Source: Bacillota bacterium
GTDB lineage: Bacteria; Bacillota; Limnochordia; Darwinibacteriales; Darwinibacteriaceae
Assembly: GCA_012518325.1 (NCBI GenBank)
Contig: JAAYSR010000275.1
Span: 1-14,896, forward strand
Reading direction: 5' to 3'
DNA: 14,896 nt
The notes beneath the pieces are model-generated. The model did not search any database. It worked only from the letters and a program-made list of their open reading frames with translations, and was not told the origin of the DNA. Below, one piece after another: positions 1 through 7,212 of this stretch. The position numbers and the translations under genes are program-made. The first letter of the stretch is position 1. Each line of letters starts with the position of its first letter.

Positions 1-124
1 CCTCTTTGCCACGGCCAAGCAGCATGGTGATTGCTGCAGTTGTAGTTGTCTTGCCGTGGTCAACGTGGCCGATAGTGCCCACGTTTACGTGCGGTTTAGT
101 TCTTTCAAACTTTTGCTTTGCCAT
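1..124 (-). CDS. tuf: Elongation factor Tu, N-terminal part (cut by window edge)
   Basis: EF-Tu is the GTPase that carries aminoacyl-tRNA to the ribosomal A site. Only the first 41 codons are present; they begin MAKQKFERTKPHVNVGTIGH and continue into the P-loop motif GHVDHGKT at about residues 19-26, the G1 element of translational GTPases. The ATG at 124-122 is preceded by a strong Shine-Dalgarno AAGGAGGA at 138-131, seven bases upstream. The gene follows fusA by 37 nt, the usual end of the str operon (rpsL-rpsG-fusA-tuf), so it is probably cotranscribed with fusA. I see no convincing promoter in the short gap. A second tuf copy ends at the other edge of the window. The identity is secure; the rest of the gene cannot be judged. 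Confidence 0.97.
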   Translation of the reverse strand, partial: MAKQKFERTKPHVNVGTIGHVDHGKTTTTAAITMLLGRGKE

Positions 125-161
125 TTTTGTTCCTCCTTGTTTTCAGGAAATAAATTTTATA

Positions 162-2234
162 TTACATGCCAACCGAGCCTTTGATCTCTTCGGCTAAACT
201 ACGAGGCACTTCCTCGTAATAAGCAAAACTCATAGTATGCTGGGCTCTTCCCTGCGTGAGGGACCGGATGGTAGTGGCGTATCCAAACATTTCAGCCAGG
301 GGCACAATAGCTTTGACTACCTGAGTGCTGCCCCTCTGCTCCGTGCCTTCAATCTTGCCGCGACGCGAGTTGATGTCACCCATCACTTCGCCCATGAAAT
401 CACCGGGCGTTACAACTTCCAACCGCATCATAGGTTCCAGCAGCACAGGCGCTGCCTTTTGACAAGCTTCCTTGAATCCGATAGAACCTGCAATCTTAAA
501 GGCCAGCTCTGAAGAGTCAACTTCGTGATACGACCCGTCTACAATGGCCACTTTAACATCTACCATGGGGAAGCCTGCCACAACACCGGTGAGCATTGCT
601 TCCTTAACTCCAGCCTCTACAGGAGCGATATACTCCCTGGGCACAACTCCACCAATAATCCTGTTCTCAAACTCGAATCCTGCACCAGGTTCATTCGGTG
701 CAACTTCCAGCACCACATGTCCGTACTGACCGCGCCCGCCACTTTGCCGTATGAACTTGCCTTCAGCTGTGACTGGCTTAGTAATGGTCTCACGGTAAGC
801 GACCTGGGGCTTTCCGATATTGGCCTCGACCTTGAACTCACGCAGCAGGCGATCGACGATAATCTCCAAGTGAAGCTCGCCCATGCCTGCGATGATGGTC
901 TGGCCGGTTTCAGGGTCTGTATAGACCTTGAAGGTCGGGTCCTCTTCCGCCAAGCGCTGCAATCCCTGGCCCAGCTTATCCTGGTCGGCTTTGGATTTTG
1001 GCTCCACCGCCAGGTTGATAACCGGCTCAGGAAACTCTAAGGATTCTAGCAAAATCGGCTTTTTCTCATCGGCCAAACTGTCTCCGGTGGAAGTATTTCT
1101 CAGGCCGACCATAGCGGCGATATCGCCTGAATAGACCTGACTCACTTCTTCCCGGTGATTGGCATGCATCAACAAAATTCGTCCTACCCGTTCGCGCTTG
1201 CCTGTGCTCACATTGAGAACGTAGCTCCCGGCCTGCAGCACTCCGGAGTAAACACGGAAGAATGCAAGTTTTCCTACGTACGGATCCGCCATAATTTTAA
1301 AGGCCAATCCTGCAAAGGGCTCTTGGTCATTCAAGGCCCGTGTCTCAACGGCACCAGTTTCTGGATTTGTTCCCTCAACTGGAGGTAAATCACTTGGCGA
1401 TGGTAGGTAATCTACTACCGCATCCAACAAGAGCTGGACACCTTTGTTCTTAAACGACGAACCACACAGCACAGGAATCAATTCAACCCTAATGCATGCT
1501 TTCCGCAGCGCAGCCTTGATCTCTTCAGCTGTAATTTCCTTGCCTTCCAGATACTTGTCTGTGAGCTCTTCATCGGTTTCTGCAACCTTTTCAACCAGGA
1601 TCTGACGAGCGTTTTCAACAACATCAAGAAGTTCTTCAGGAATCTCGACCTCTTCTGAAGTCCCGAGATCATCCACATACAGATGGGCCTTCATTTCAAC
1701 CAGATCCACAATGCCCCGGAATGTGTCTTCCGAACCAATGGGCCACTGAATTGCCACAGGATTGGCCCCCAGGCGCTCGGCAATCATATCCAAGCCGCGC
1801 TGAAAGTCTGCTCCTACTCGATCCATCTTGTTGATATAGGCTAAGCGAGGTACATGGTACTTGTCTGCCTGCCGCCAAACCGTTTCGGACTGCGGCTCCA
1901 CCCCGCCAACGGAGCAAAACACTGCAACTGCTCCGTCCAGCACCCGCAAGGAACGTTCAACTTCCACAGTGAAGTCCACGTGCCCGGGCGTGTCAATAAT
2001 GTTAATTCTATGACCCTTCCAATGGCAGGTGGTCGCAGCTGAGGTGATGGTGATTCCCCGTTCACGCTCTTGCGCCATCCAGTCCATGGTTGCGCCGCCA
2101 TCGTGTGTTTCGCCTATTCTATGAACTTTCCCGGTATAGAAGAGGATTCTCTCAGTGGTTGTTGTTTTGCCAGCGTCAATATGCGCCATGATACCTATAT
2201 TTCTGGTGGCTTCAATCGAAAACTCTCTACCCAC
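162..2234 (-). CDS. fusA: Elongation factor G (translocase GTPase)
   Basis: EF-G drives translocation of tRNA and mRNA after peptide bond formation and, with RRF, recycles ribosomes. The 690-residue product has the usual bacterial length. The GTPase motifs are in order: AHIDAGKT (17-24), RGITI in switch I (59-63), DTPGH (81-85) and NKMD (135-138). The C-terminal half carries domain III-V signatures such as GMGELHLEI and RQSGGRGQYGHV. The start codon is GTG at 2234-2232, with AGGGGGAG at 2248-2241 as ribosome binding site; the protein then begins MGREFSIEATRNIGIMAHID, as expected for EF-G. The gene lies 58 nt after rpsG and 37 nt before tuf, so it reads as part of one str operon. The short N terminus and uninterrupted domains give no sign of a specialised EF-G paralogue or of damage. 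Confidence 0.98.
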   Translation of the reverse strand: MGREFSIEATRNIGIMAHIDAGKTTTTERILFYTGKVHRIGETHDGGATMDWMAQERERGITITSAATTCHWKGHRINIIDTPGHVDFTVEVERSLRVLDGAVAVFCSVGGVEPQSETVWRQADKYHVPRLAYINKMDRVGADFQRGLDMIAERLGANPVAIQWPIGSEDTFRGIVDLVEMKAHLYVDDLGTSEEVEIPEELLDVVENARQILVEKVAETDEELTDKYLEGKEITAEEIKAALRKACIRVELIPVLCGSSFKNKGVQLLLDAVVDYLPSPSDLPPVEGTNPETGAVETRALNDQEPFAGLAFKIMADPYVGKLAFFRVYSGVLQAGSYVLNVSTGKRERVGRILLMHANHREEVSQVYSGDIAAMVGLRNTSTGDSLADEKKPILLESLEFPEPVINLAVEPKSKADQDKLGQGLQRLAEEDPTFKVYTDPETGQTIIAGMGELHLEIIVDRLLREFKVEANIGKPQVAYRETITKPVTAEGKFIRQSGGRGQYGHVVLEVAPNEPGAGFEFENRIIGGVVPREYIAPVEAGVKEAMLTGVVAGFPMVDVKVAIVDGSYHEVDSSELAFKIAGSIGFKEACQKAAPVLLEPMMRLEVVTPGDFMGEVMGDINSRRGKIEGTEQRGSTQVVKAIVPLAEMFGYATTIRSLTQGRAQHTMSFAYYEEVPRSLAEEIKGSVGM

Positions 2235-2292
2235 TTTTCACTCCCCCTAGCCGAGTAAACTCATCTTGGTTTCCAGCCTTGCGAAGACTATA

Positions 2293-2763
2293 CTACCAGC
2301 GGTAATGTGCAAAAGCTTTGTTCGCCTCTGCCATACGATGAGTATCTTCTTTCTTTCTAACAGCACCGCCTTGATTATTGGCAGCATCCATCAATTCGGC
2401 AGCAAGTCTTTCTGTCATGGTCTTTTCGCCACGCAGCCTGGCGTGCTGCACCAGCCACCGTAAAGCTAAAGCCTGCCGTCTCTCTGCCCGCACTTCCACA
2501 GGCACCTGGTAAGTAGCACCACCTACACGACGGGGTTTGACTTCTACAACTGGCATAACATTGTTCATCGCCTGATCAAGTACTTCCATGGCTTTGGTGC
2601 CGGTCTTCTCTTCGCACATCTCTAAGGCTTTGTACATGATGGACTCAGCTGTCCCGCGCTTGCCGTCGAGCATTAATGCGTTGATGAATTTCGTGACCAG
2701 TTCCGTACCATACTTAGGATCAGGAATTACTTCCCGCTTAGGAACACTCCCTTTTCTCGGCAT
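2293..2763 (-). CDS. rpsG: 30S ribosomal protein S7
   Basis: S7 binds the 3' major domain of 16S rRNA, nucleates assembly of the 30S head and contacts the E-site tRNA. The product is 156 residues, the standard bacterial length. It opens MPRKGSVPKREVIPDPKYGT and contains the conserved block around residues 20-40 with LMLDGKRGTAE; the tail ends NKAFAHYRW. The ATG at 2763-2761 follows an AAAGGGGTG ribosome binding site. It sits between rpsL and fusA in the str operon. A perfect hairpin lies in the 65-nt gap before it. In E. coli the S12-S7 intercistronic region is the target of S7 translational feedback; whether that mechanism operates here is inference. Confidence 0.98.
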   Translation of the reverse strand: MPRKGSVPKREVIPDPKYGTELVTKFINALMLDGKRGTAESIMYKALEMCEEKTGTKAMEVLDQAMNNVMPVVEVKPRRVGGATYQVPVEVRAERRQALALRWLVQHARLRGEKTMTERLAAELMDAANNQGGAVRKKEDTHRMAEANKAFAHYRW

Positions 2764-2794
2764 TGGTTTTCACCCCTTTGTACACGTGATTCCT

Positions 2795-2817
2795 GGCAAT
2801 TTGCGGAGCAAATTGCC
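2795..2817 (-). promoter_or_regulatory. Perfect hairpin between rpsL and rpsG
   Basis: A 10-bp perfect inverted repeat (2795-2804 and 2808-2817) with a 3-nt loop lies in the rpsL-rpsG gap, upstream of the rpsG ribosome binding site. On the transcribed strand the stem is GGCAATTTGC/GCAAATTGCC. It is followed by AGGAATCACG and not by a U-tract, so it is a poor candidate for an intrinsic terminator. It could be an RNase processing or stability element, or part of an S7 feedback site as known from the S12-S7 junction of enterobacteria. The structure is seen; its function is inferred. Confidence 0.6.
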
Positions 2818-2828
2818 TTGGAGTTTCT

Positions 2829-3245
2829 TTACTTCGGTCTCTTGGTACCGTATTTAGAACGAGCCTGACGCCTGTCTGCTACACCCGCTGAATCCAGTGT
2901 ACCTCTAACTACATGATAGCGCACGCCAGGTAAGTCTTTAATTCTACCTCCACGGATCAGTACCACACTGTGCTCCTGCAGATTGTGGCCTTCCCCAGGA
3001 ATATAGGAAGTCACCTCTATACCGTTTGTAAGCCGAATACGGGCTACTTTGCGAAGGGCCGAATTAGGTTTCTTCGGCGTGGCAGTGTACACTCTAGTAC
3101 AAACGCCTCTCTTTTGCGGCGCCCCCTTTGGATTGTAGATCACCTCATCACGCAAGGTGTTTTGGGTATAACCCAGGGCTGGAGCTGCACTTTTGGACTT
3201 CTGTGCTCTGCGACCTTTCTTCACTAGTTGGTTGATAGTTGGCAC
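2829..3245 (-). CDS. rpsL: 30S ribosomal protein S12
   Basis: S12 lies at the decoding centre of the 30S subunit and affects translational accuracy. I place the start at GTG 3245-3243, giving 138 residues beginning MPTINQLVKKGRRAQKSKSA. An in-frame ATG 24 nt upstream would add MTEGRLSV, but the Shine-Dalgarno AGGGAGGT falls inside that extension at proper spacing to the GTG, and the S12 family starts at PTINQL. Conserved segments are CTRVYTATPKKPNSALRK (about 49-66) and GGRIKDLPGVRYH (99-111). The lysines linked to streptomycin resistance (K58/K59 region and K103 here) and the aspartate often methylthiolated (D104) are wild type. The longer N-terminal loop, compared with E. coli, is typical of Gram-positive S12. 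The start lies 25 nt after the L7Ae-like gene. Confidence 0.97.
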   Translation of the reverse strand: MPTINQLVKKGRRAQKSKSAAPALGYTQNTLRDEVIYNPKGAPQKRGVCTRVYTATPKKPNSALRKVARIRLTNGIEVTSYIPGEGHNLQEHSVVLIRGGRIKDLPGVRYHVVRGTLDSAGVADRRQARSKYGTKRPK

Positions 3246-3270
3246 TACGGATAACCTCCCTTCAGTCATT

Positions 3271-3525
3271 CTAAATCTTGTTGGACTTCATGACACCTGC
3301 TACAGCGGCTCCTACCTCAATTGAGCAAGCTCTGCCTAGCTCTGCCATGGTTTCCACTTCAACAATTTCGATCCCTCTGCTCAGGCACTCCTTGCGGACG
3401 GGACCAGTGACATGTTCATCTGCATCTCGAGCCAAGTAGACTACTGCTGCCTGTTCAGCTTGGACAGCCTTGAGAGTCTGTTTAGCACCGACTACACGCA
3501 GCGAAGTCTCAAGTCTGTTTGGCAT
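3271..3525 (-). CDS. rplGB: L7Ae/L30e-family ribosomal protein (YbxF-like K-turn binder)
   Basis: This 84-residue protein belongs to the L7Ae/L30e/S12e family, whose B. subtilis members YbxF and YlxQ bind kink-turn RNAs. The family's N-terminal RNA-binding stretch is visible as GAKQTLKAV (13-21), followed by AAVVYLARDAD (26-36) and the late hydrophobic segment IEVGAAVAGV. The position between rpoC and rpsL is the same as that of ybxF in Bacillus. The ATG at 3525-3523 follows AAAGGAGA. It is the first gene after its own promoter (3600-3628) and reads into rpsL with a 25-nt gap. Family and position are clear; the exact RNA target in the cell is not known from the sequence. The L10 leader of this same locus belongs to an RNA class that carries a kink-turn, which makes it one conceivable partner. 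Confidence 0.92.
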   Translation of the reverse strand: MPNRLETSLRVVGAKQTLKAVQAEQAAVVYLARDADEHVTGPVRKECLSRGIEIVEVETMAELGRACSIEVGAAVAGVMKSNKI

Positions 3526-3564
3526 TCAGGTTTCTCCTTTACTCATACTCTAGCGTCGAACAAC

Positions 3565-3588
3565 CCCGCAGGGGGCGTCCCCTGCGGG
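3565..3588 (-). promoter_or_regulatory. GC-rich stem-loop at the predicted 5' end of the L7Ae-str mRNA
   Basis: A perfect 10-bp stem (3579-3588 with 3565-3574; CCCGCAGGGG against CCCCTGCGGG) closes a 4-nt loop. It lies 12-35 nt downstream of the -10 box at 3600-3605, so the transcript would begin about five nucleotides before the stem. No U-tract follows (the next bases are GTTGTTCG), which argues against a terminator. Stem-loops at the extreme 5' end are known to protect Bacillus mRNAs from 5'-end-dependent decay, so a stabiliser is the best reading. An alternative is a weak rpoC 3'-end signal. Confidence 0.65.
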
Positions 3589-3599
3589 CAACACTCATC

Positions 3600-3628
3600 A
3601 TTCTATCATCCTGTTTTCGCTCTGTCAA
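3600..3628 (-). promoter_or_regulatory. Sigma-A-type promoter for the L7Ae-rpsL-rpsG-fusA-tuf operon
   Basis: The -35 box TTGACA (3628-3623) is a perfect consensus. A 17-nt spacer follows, ending in TGA, which supplies the TG of an extended -10. The -10 box is TAGAAT (3605-3600), one mismatch from TATAAT. Transcription would start near 3595-3593, leaving a leader of about 70 nt before the L7Ae-like gene. The promoter lies in the 139-nt gap after rpoC, so the str operon can be expressed apart from read-through from rpoBC. Confidence 0.85.
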
Positions 3629-3664
3629 TCAGATCTTACGTGCAGATTCAACAATTCCCTCAGA

Positions 3665-6600
3665 CTAACCGGAAACCAACTCCACTTCTTCTTCAAGCTC
3701 CTCAGCTTGGGCATCTTCCTGGCCTTCTACCTCAATTTCAACATTGCGGTAGCGGGCAAGGCCGGTGCCTGCCGGAATCAGTTTTCCAATAATCACATTT
3801 TCCTTAAGTCCAAGCAGCTTGTCGACGCGTCCTTTGATGGAGGCTTCTGTCAACACTCTGGTGGTCTCCTGGAACGAGGCTGCCGACAGGAAGCTTTCGG
3901 TGGCCAGAGATGCTTTGGTGATTCCCAGCAATACAGGTTTGGCCTCGGCCGGCAGGCCGCCTTCTTCCTCCGCCTGTCGGTTCGCTTCCTCAAGGTCAAA
4001 GACATCCACCAGTGAGCCTGGGAGCATCAGTGTATCTCCGGAATCCTCTACCTTGTACTTGCGAAGCATCTGGCGGACAATTACTTCGATGTGCTTGTCA
4101 TTAATGTTTACGCCTTGGGAGCGGTAGACTTCCTGAACCTCTTGGACCAGGTATTCCTGGACCGCCAGAACACCTTGGACAGCCAAAATGTCGTGGGGGT
4201 TCACAGGACCTTCGGTGATCCTGTCGCCGGCAGCCAGTTCACTGCCGTCCCGCACCCGCAGTCGGGCACCGTAGGGGATGGTGTAGGATACTTCACCCTC
4301 AGGTCCCTTGACAGTTGCTTTACGCACACCCTTGACTTCAGCAATGCTGATGGTGCCCGCGATTTCGGAGATGATGGCCTGCCCCTTGGGCTTGCGGGCT
4401 TCAAACAGCTCTTCAACCCTTGGCAGACCGGCTGTAATATCGTCGCCGGCTACGCCGCCGGTGTGGAACGTCCTCATCGTCAGCTGGGTACCAGGCTCGC
4501 CGATGGACTGGGCAGCTACGATGCCGACTGCCTCACCCACGTCTACCAGCTCGCCGTTGGCGAGATTTCGCCCATAGCAGTGTACGCAGACACCGTGACG
4601 GGTCTTGCAGACCAGGACGGAGCGAATTTTCGCTTCTTTAATTCCCGCCTCGTCAATCCTCTGGGCAGCCGCATCGCTGATCATCTCATTGGCTGCCACC
4701 AAAAGCTCACCGGTTTCAGGATGGACGATGTCCTCCACAGCCACCCTGCCTACCAGGCGCTCCCAGAGAGGCTCAATGATCGTTTCACGCTCACCGGTGT
4801 ACTCCTTGATGGCGGAAACTGTAATTCCTTCGGTGGTTCCGCAGTCAACTTCCCGGACGATGACATCCTGGGAGACGTCAACGAGCCTTCTGGTCAGGTA
4901 ACCTGAGTCTGCTGTCCGGATAGCGGTATCCGCCAATCCTTTGCGGGTGCCGTGGCTGGAAATGAAGTACTCCAGCACGGTAAGTCCCTCACGGAAGTTT
5001 GCCTTAATGGGAATCTCAAAAGTTCTTCCCGTGGGATCCGCTACCAGGCCCCGCATACCTGCGAGCTGGCTCATTTGCGACTCGTTGCCCCGTGCCCCTG
5101 AGATAGCCATCATGTACACTGGGTTAAACTTATCGAAGTTATCCAGCATTTCTTGAGTGACGGTTTCTTTGGTCTTAGTCCATACCGTACACACCCTTTG
5201 ATAGCGTTCTTCGGGAGTCAGCAGGCCTCTGCGGAACTGGGCTTCGATTTTTTCGACCTCTTCTTCAGCTGCACGGATGCGTTCATGCTTGGTGGCAGGC
5301 ACTGCAATATCTGCGATGGACACTGTAGTTCCTGACTTGGTGCTGAATTCAAAGCCAAGCTGCATGATTTGGTCAAGGACCCTGGCAGTCTCGCCGGCCC
5401 CTACACTCTTGTACAGGCGGTCAACCAAGATGCCCAGTCTCTTCTTATCTAACTCGTGATTGATATACTCCATGCCCTCGGGCAGGATCTCATTAACCAG
5501 AAGCCTTCCTGCCGTAGTCTGGAGACGGGTTTGCGCTTCATCATCCAGTCTCAAAGTGATCATGGCATGCAGGCTGATTGAGCCGGCATTGTATGCATGA
5601 AGCACTTCCTCGACGGAGCCGAAATAACGGCCTTCGCCTTCGGCACCTACTTTGTGGGCAGTGAGATAGTACAGACCAATAACCATGTCCTGGTTCGGCG
5701 TGACAATCGGCCTGCCGCTGGAGGGCACCAGAATATTGTTGGTAGAAAGCATCAGCAAGCGGGCTTCAGCCTGGGCCTCTGCCGACAGCGGCACGTGCAC
5801 CGCCATTTGGTCGCCGTCAAAGTCCGCGTTGTAGGCTGAACAAACTAGCGGATGCAATTGAATCGCCTTTCCTTCCACCAGAACCGGTTCAAAGGCCTGA
5901 ATGCCCAGACGGTGCAGGGTTGGCGCACGGTTGAGCAGCACGGGATGTTCCTTAATAACCTCTTCAACAATATCCCATACCTCTGGCCTGACCCGGTCCA
6001 CCATCTTCTTAGCGCTCTTAATGTTGTGGGCTATGCCCTTGGCCACAAGTTCCTTCATCACAAAGGGCTTGAAAAGCTCCAATGCCATTTCTTTAGGCAA
6101 ACCGCACTGGTGCATGCGCAGTTTCGGGCCGACTACGATAACCGAACGGCCGGAGTAGTCCACACGTTTTCCCAGGAGGTTCTGGCGGAAACGTCCCTGT
6201 TTGCCCTTAAGCATGTCGCTCAGCGATTTCAGCGGACGGTTGCCTGGCCCGGTAACAGGGCGGCCCCTGCGTCCATTGTCCACCAAGGCATCTACCGCTT
6301 CCTGCAGCATGCGTTTCTCATTGCGGACAATGATATCAGGCGCGCCAAGCTCCAAGAGCCTCTTTAAACGATTATTGCGGTTAATAACCCGACGATAAAG
6401 GTCATTTAGGTCAGAAGTGGCAAAGCGGCCGCCGTCAAGCTGAACCATGGGCCGAAGCTCAGGCGGAATGACGGGAATTACATCCAGAATCATCCAGGCG
6501 GGCTTATTGCCCGACGTGCGAAATGCTTCCACCACTTCCAGGCGGCGAACAGCACGGACACGTCTTTGACCTGAGGTATCCCTGATTTCCTTGCGCAGTT

Positions 6601-7177
6601 CTTTGCTCATCTCCTCTAAGTCTAGCTCTTCGAGGAGTTTCTTGATCGCTTCCGCTCCAATGCCTGCCTCAAAGGCATTGCCGTATTTGTCACGATACTC
6701 GCGATACTCGCCTTCGCTGAGCAGCTGCTGCTTCGATAAGCCGGTAACACCTGGGTCGCCTGGATCGATCACGATATATGATGCAAAGTAGAGAACTTTC
6801 TCCAGAGTTCTTGGAGACATATCTAAGATCAAGCCCATTCGGCTCGGAATTCCCTTGAAAAACCAGATATGTGAAACCGGTGCAGCAAGCTCAATGTGAC
6901 CCATGCGCTCCCTGCGCACTTTCGCCCTGGTCACCTCTACACCGCAGCGATCACAGACAATTCCCTTGTACCTGACACGTTTGTACTTGCCGCAATGGCA
7001 TTCCCAATCCCGTGTCGGTCCAAAAATCTTTTCGCAGAAAAGACCTTCACGCTCCGGCTTGAGAGTCCGGTAGTTGATTGTTTCAGGTTTCTTGACCTCA
7101 CCACTGGACCAAGCCCGAATTTGTTCCGGTGATGCCAGCCCGATGCGAATCCGATCAAAATTATTGACATCCAGCAA
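3665..7177 (-). CDS. rpoC: DNA-directed RNA polymerase subunit beta'
   Basis: RpoC forms one half of the RNA polymerase active-site cleft. I start it at TTG 7177-7175, giving 1170 residues beginning MLDVNNFDRIRIGLASPEQI, like the Bacillus protein. An in-frame ATG 24 nt upstream (7201) has no good ribosome binding site, and the AAGGAGGG that serves the TTG lies inside the longer reading. Visible elements in the corrected numbering are: N-terminal zinc ribbon cysteines C60, C62, C75, C78; catalytic NADFDGDQM (450-458), whose three aspartates hold the active-site Mg; bridge-helix region with GTRKGLADTA (743-752); second zinc site C779, C857, C864, C867; trigger-loop segment LTMRTFHTGG (899-908). 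There is a short acidic C-terminal tail. The gene follows rpoB by 35 nt. There is no sign of the large insertions seen in proteobacterial beta'. Confidence 0.97.
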   Translation of the reverse strand: MLDVNNFDRIRIGLASPEQIRAWSSGEVKKPETINYRTLKPEREGLFCEKIFGPTRDWECHCGKYKRVRYKGIVCDRCGVEVTRAKVRRERMGHIELAAPVSHIWFFKGIPSRMGLILDMSPRTLEKVLYFASYIVIDPGDPGVTGLSKQQLLSEGEYREYRDKYGNAFEAGIGAEAIKKLLEELDLEEMSKELRKEIRDTSGQRRVRAVRRLEVVEAFRTSGNKPAWMILDVIPVIPPELRPMVQLDGGRFATSDLNDLYRRVINRNNRLKRLLELGAPDIIVRNEKRMLQEAVDALVDNGRRGRPVTGPGNRPLKSLSDMLKGKQGRFRQNLLGKRVDYSGRSVIVVGPKLRMHQCGLPKEMALELFKPFVMKELVAKGIAHNIKSAKKMVDRVRPEVWDIVEEVIKEHPVLLNRAPTLHRLGIQAFEPVLVEGKAIQLHPLVCSAYNADFDGDQMAVHVPLSAEAQAEARLLMLSTNNILVPSSGRPIVTPNQDMVIGLYYLTAHKVGAEGEGRYFGSVEEVLHAYNAGSISLHAMITLRLDDEAQTRLQTTAGRLLVNEILPEGMEYINHELDKKRLGILVDRLYKSVGAGETARVLDQIMQLGFEFSTKSGTTVSIADIAVPATKHERIRAAEEEVEKIEAQFRRGLLTPEERYQRVCTVWTKTKETVTQEMLDNFDKFNPVYMMAISGARGNESQMSQLAGMRGLVADPTGRTFEIPIKANFREGLTVLEYFISSHGTRKGLADTAIRTADSGYLTRRLVDVSQDVIVREVDCGTTEGITVSAIKEYTGERETIIEPLWERLVGRVAVEDIVHPETGELLVAANEMISDAAAQRIDEAGIKEAKIRSVLVCKTRHGVCVHCYGRNLANGELVDVGEAVGIVAAQSIGEPGTQLTMRTFHTGGVAGDDITAGLPRVEELFEARKPKGQAIISEIAGTISIAEVKGVRKATVKGPEGEVSYTIPYGARLRVRDGSELAAGDRITEGPVNPHDILAVQGVLAVQEYLVQEVQEVYRSQGVNINDKHIEVIVRQMLRKYKVEDSGDTLMLPGSLVDVFDLEEANRQAEEEGGLPAEAKPVLLGITKASLATESFLSAASFQETTRVLTEASIKGRVDKLLGLKENVIIGKLIPAGTGLARYRNVEIEVEGQEDAQAEELEEEVELVSG

Positions 7178-7212
7178 GGGCAGTCCCTCCTTTTTGTCCA
7201 TCAGCTCTCTGA

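Noticed and set aside
125..170. Possible promoter for tuf between fusA and tuf (TAATATAAA)
   Set aside because: An AT-rich -10-like run is present, but no -35 box sits at a workable distance, so it is likely only a spacer.
3246..3269. Upstream ATG for rpsL
   Set aside because: The ribosome binding site of the GTG start lies inside this stretch, and the extra residues MTEGRLSV are not part of S12.
4091..4906. A 271-codon open frame on the plus strand inside rpoC
   Set aside because: It lies wholly antisense to highly conserved RpoC codons, has low-complexity composition without recognisable domains, and is explained by codon bias of the true gene. The same holds for plus-strand frames at 8035-8730, 11578-12252 and 13668-14330.
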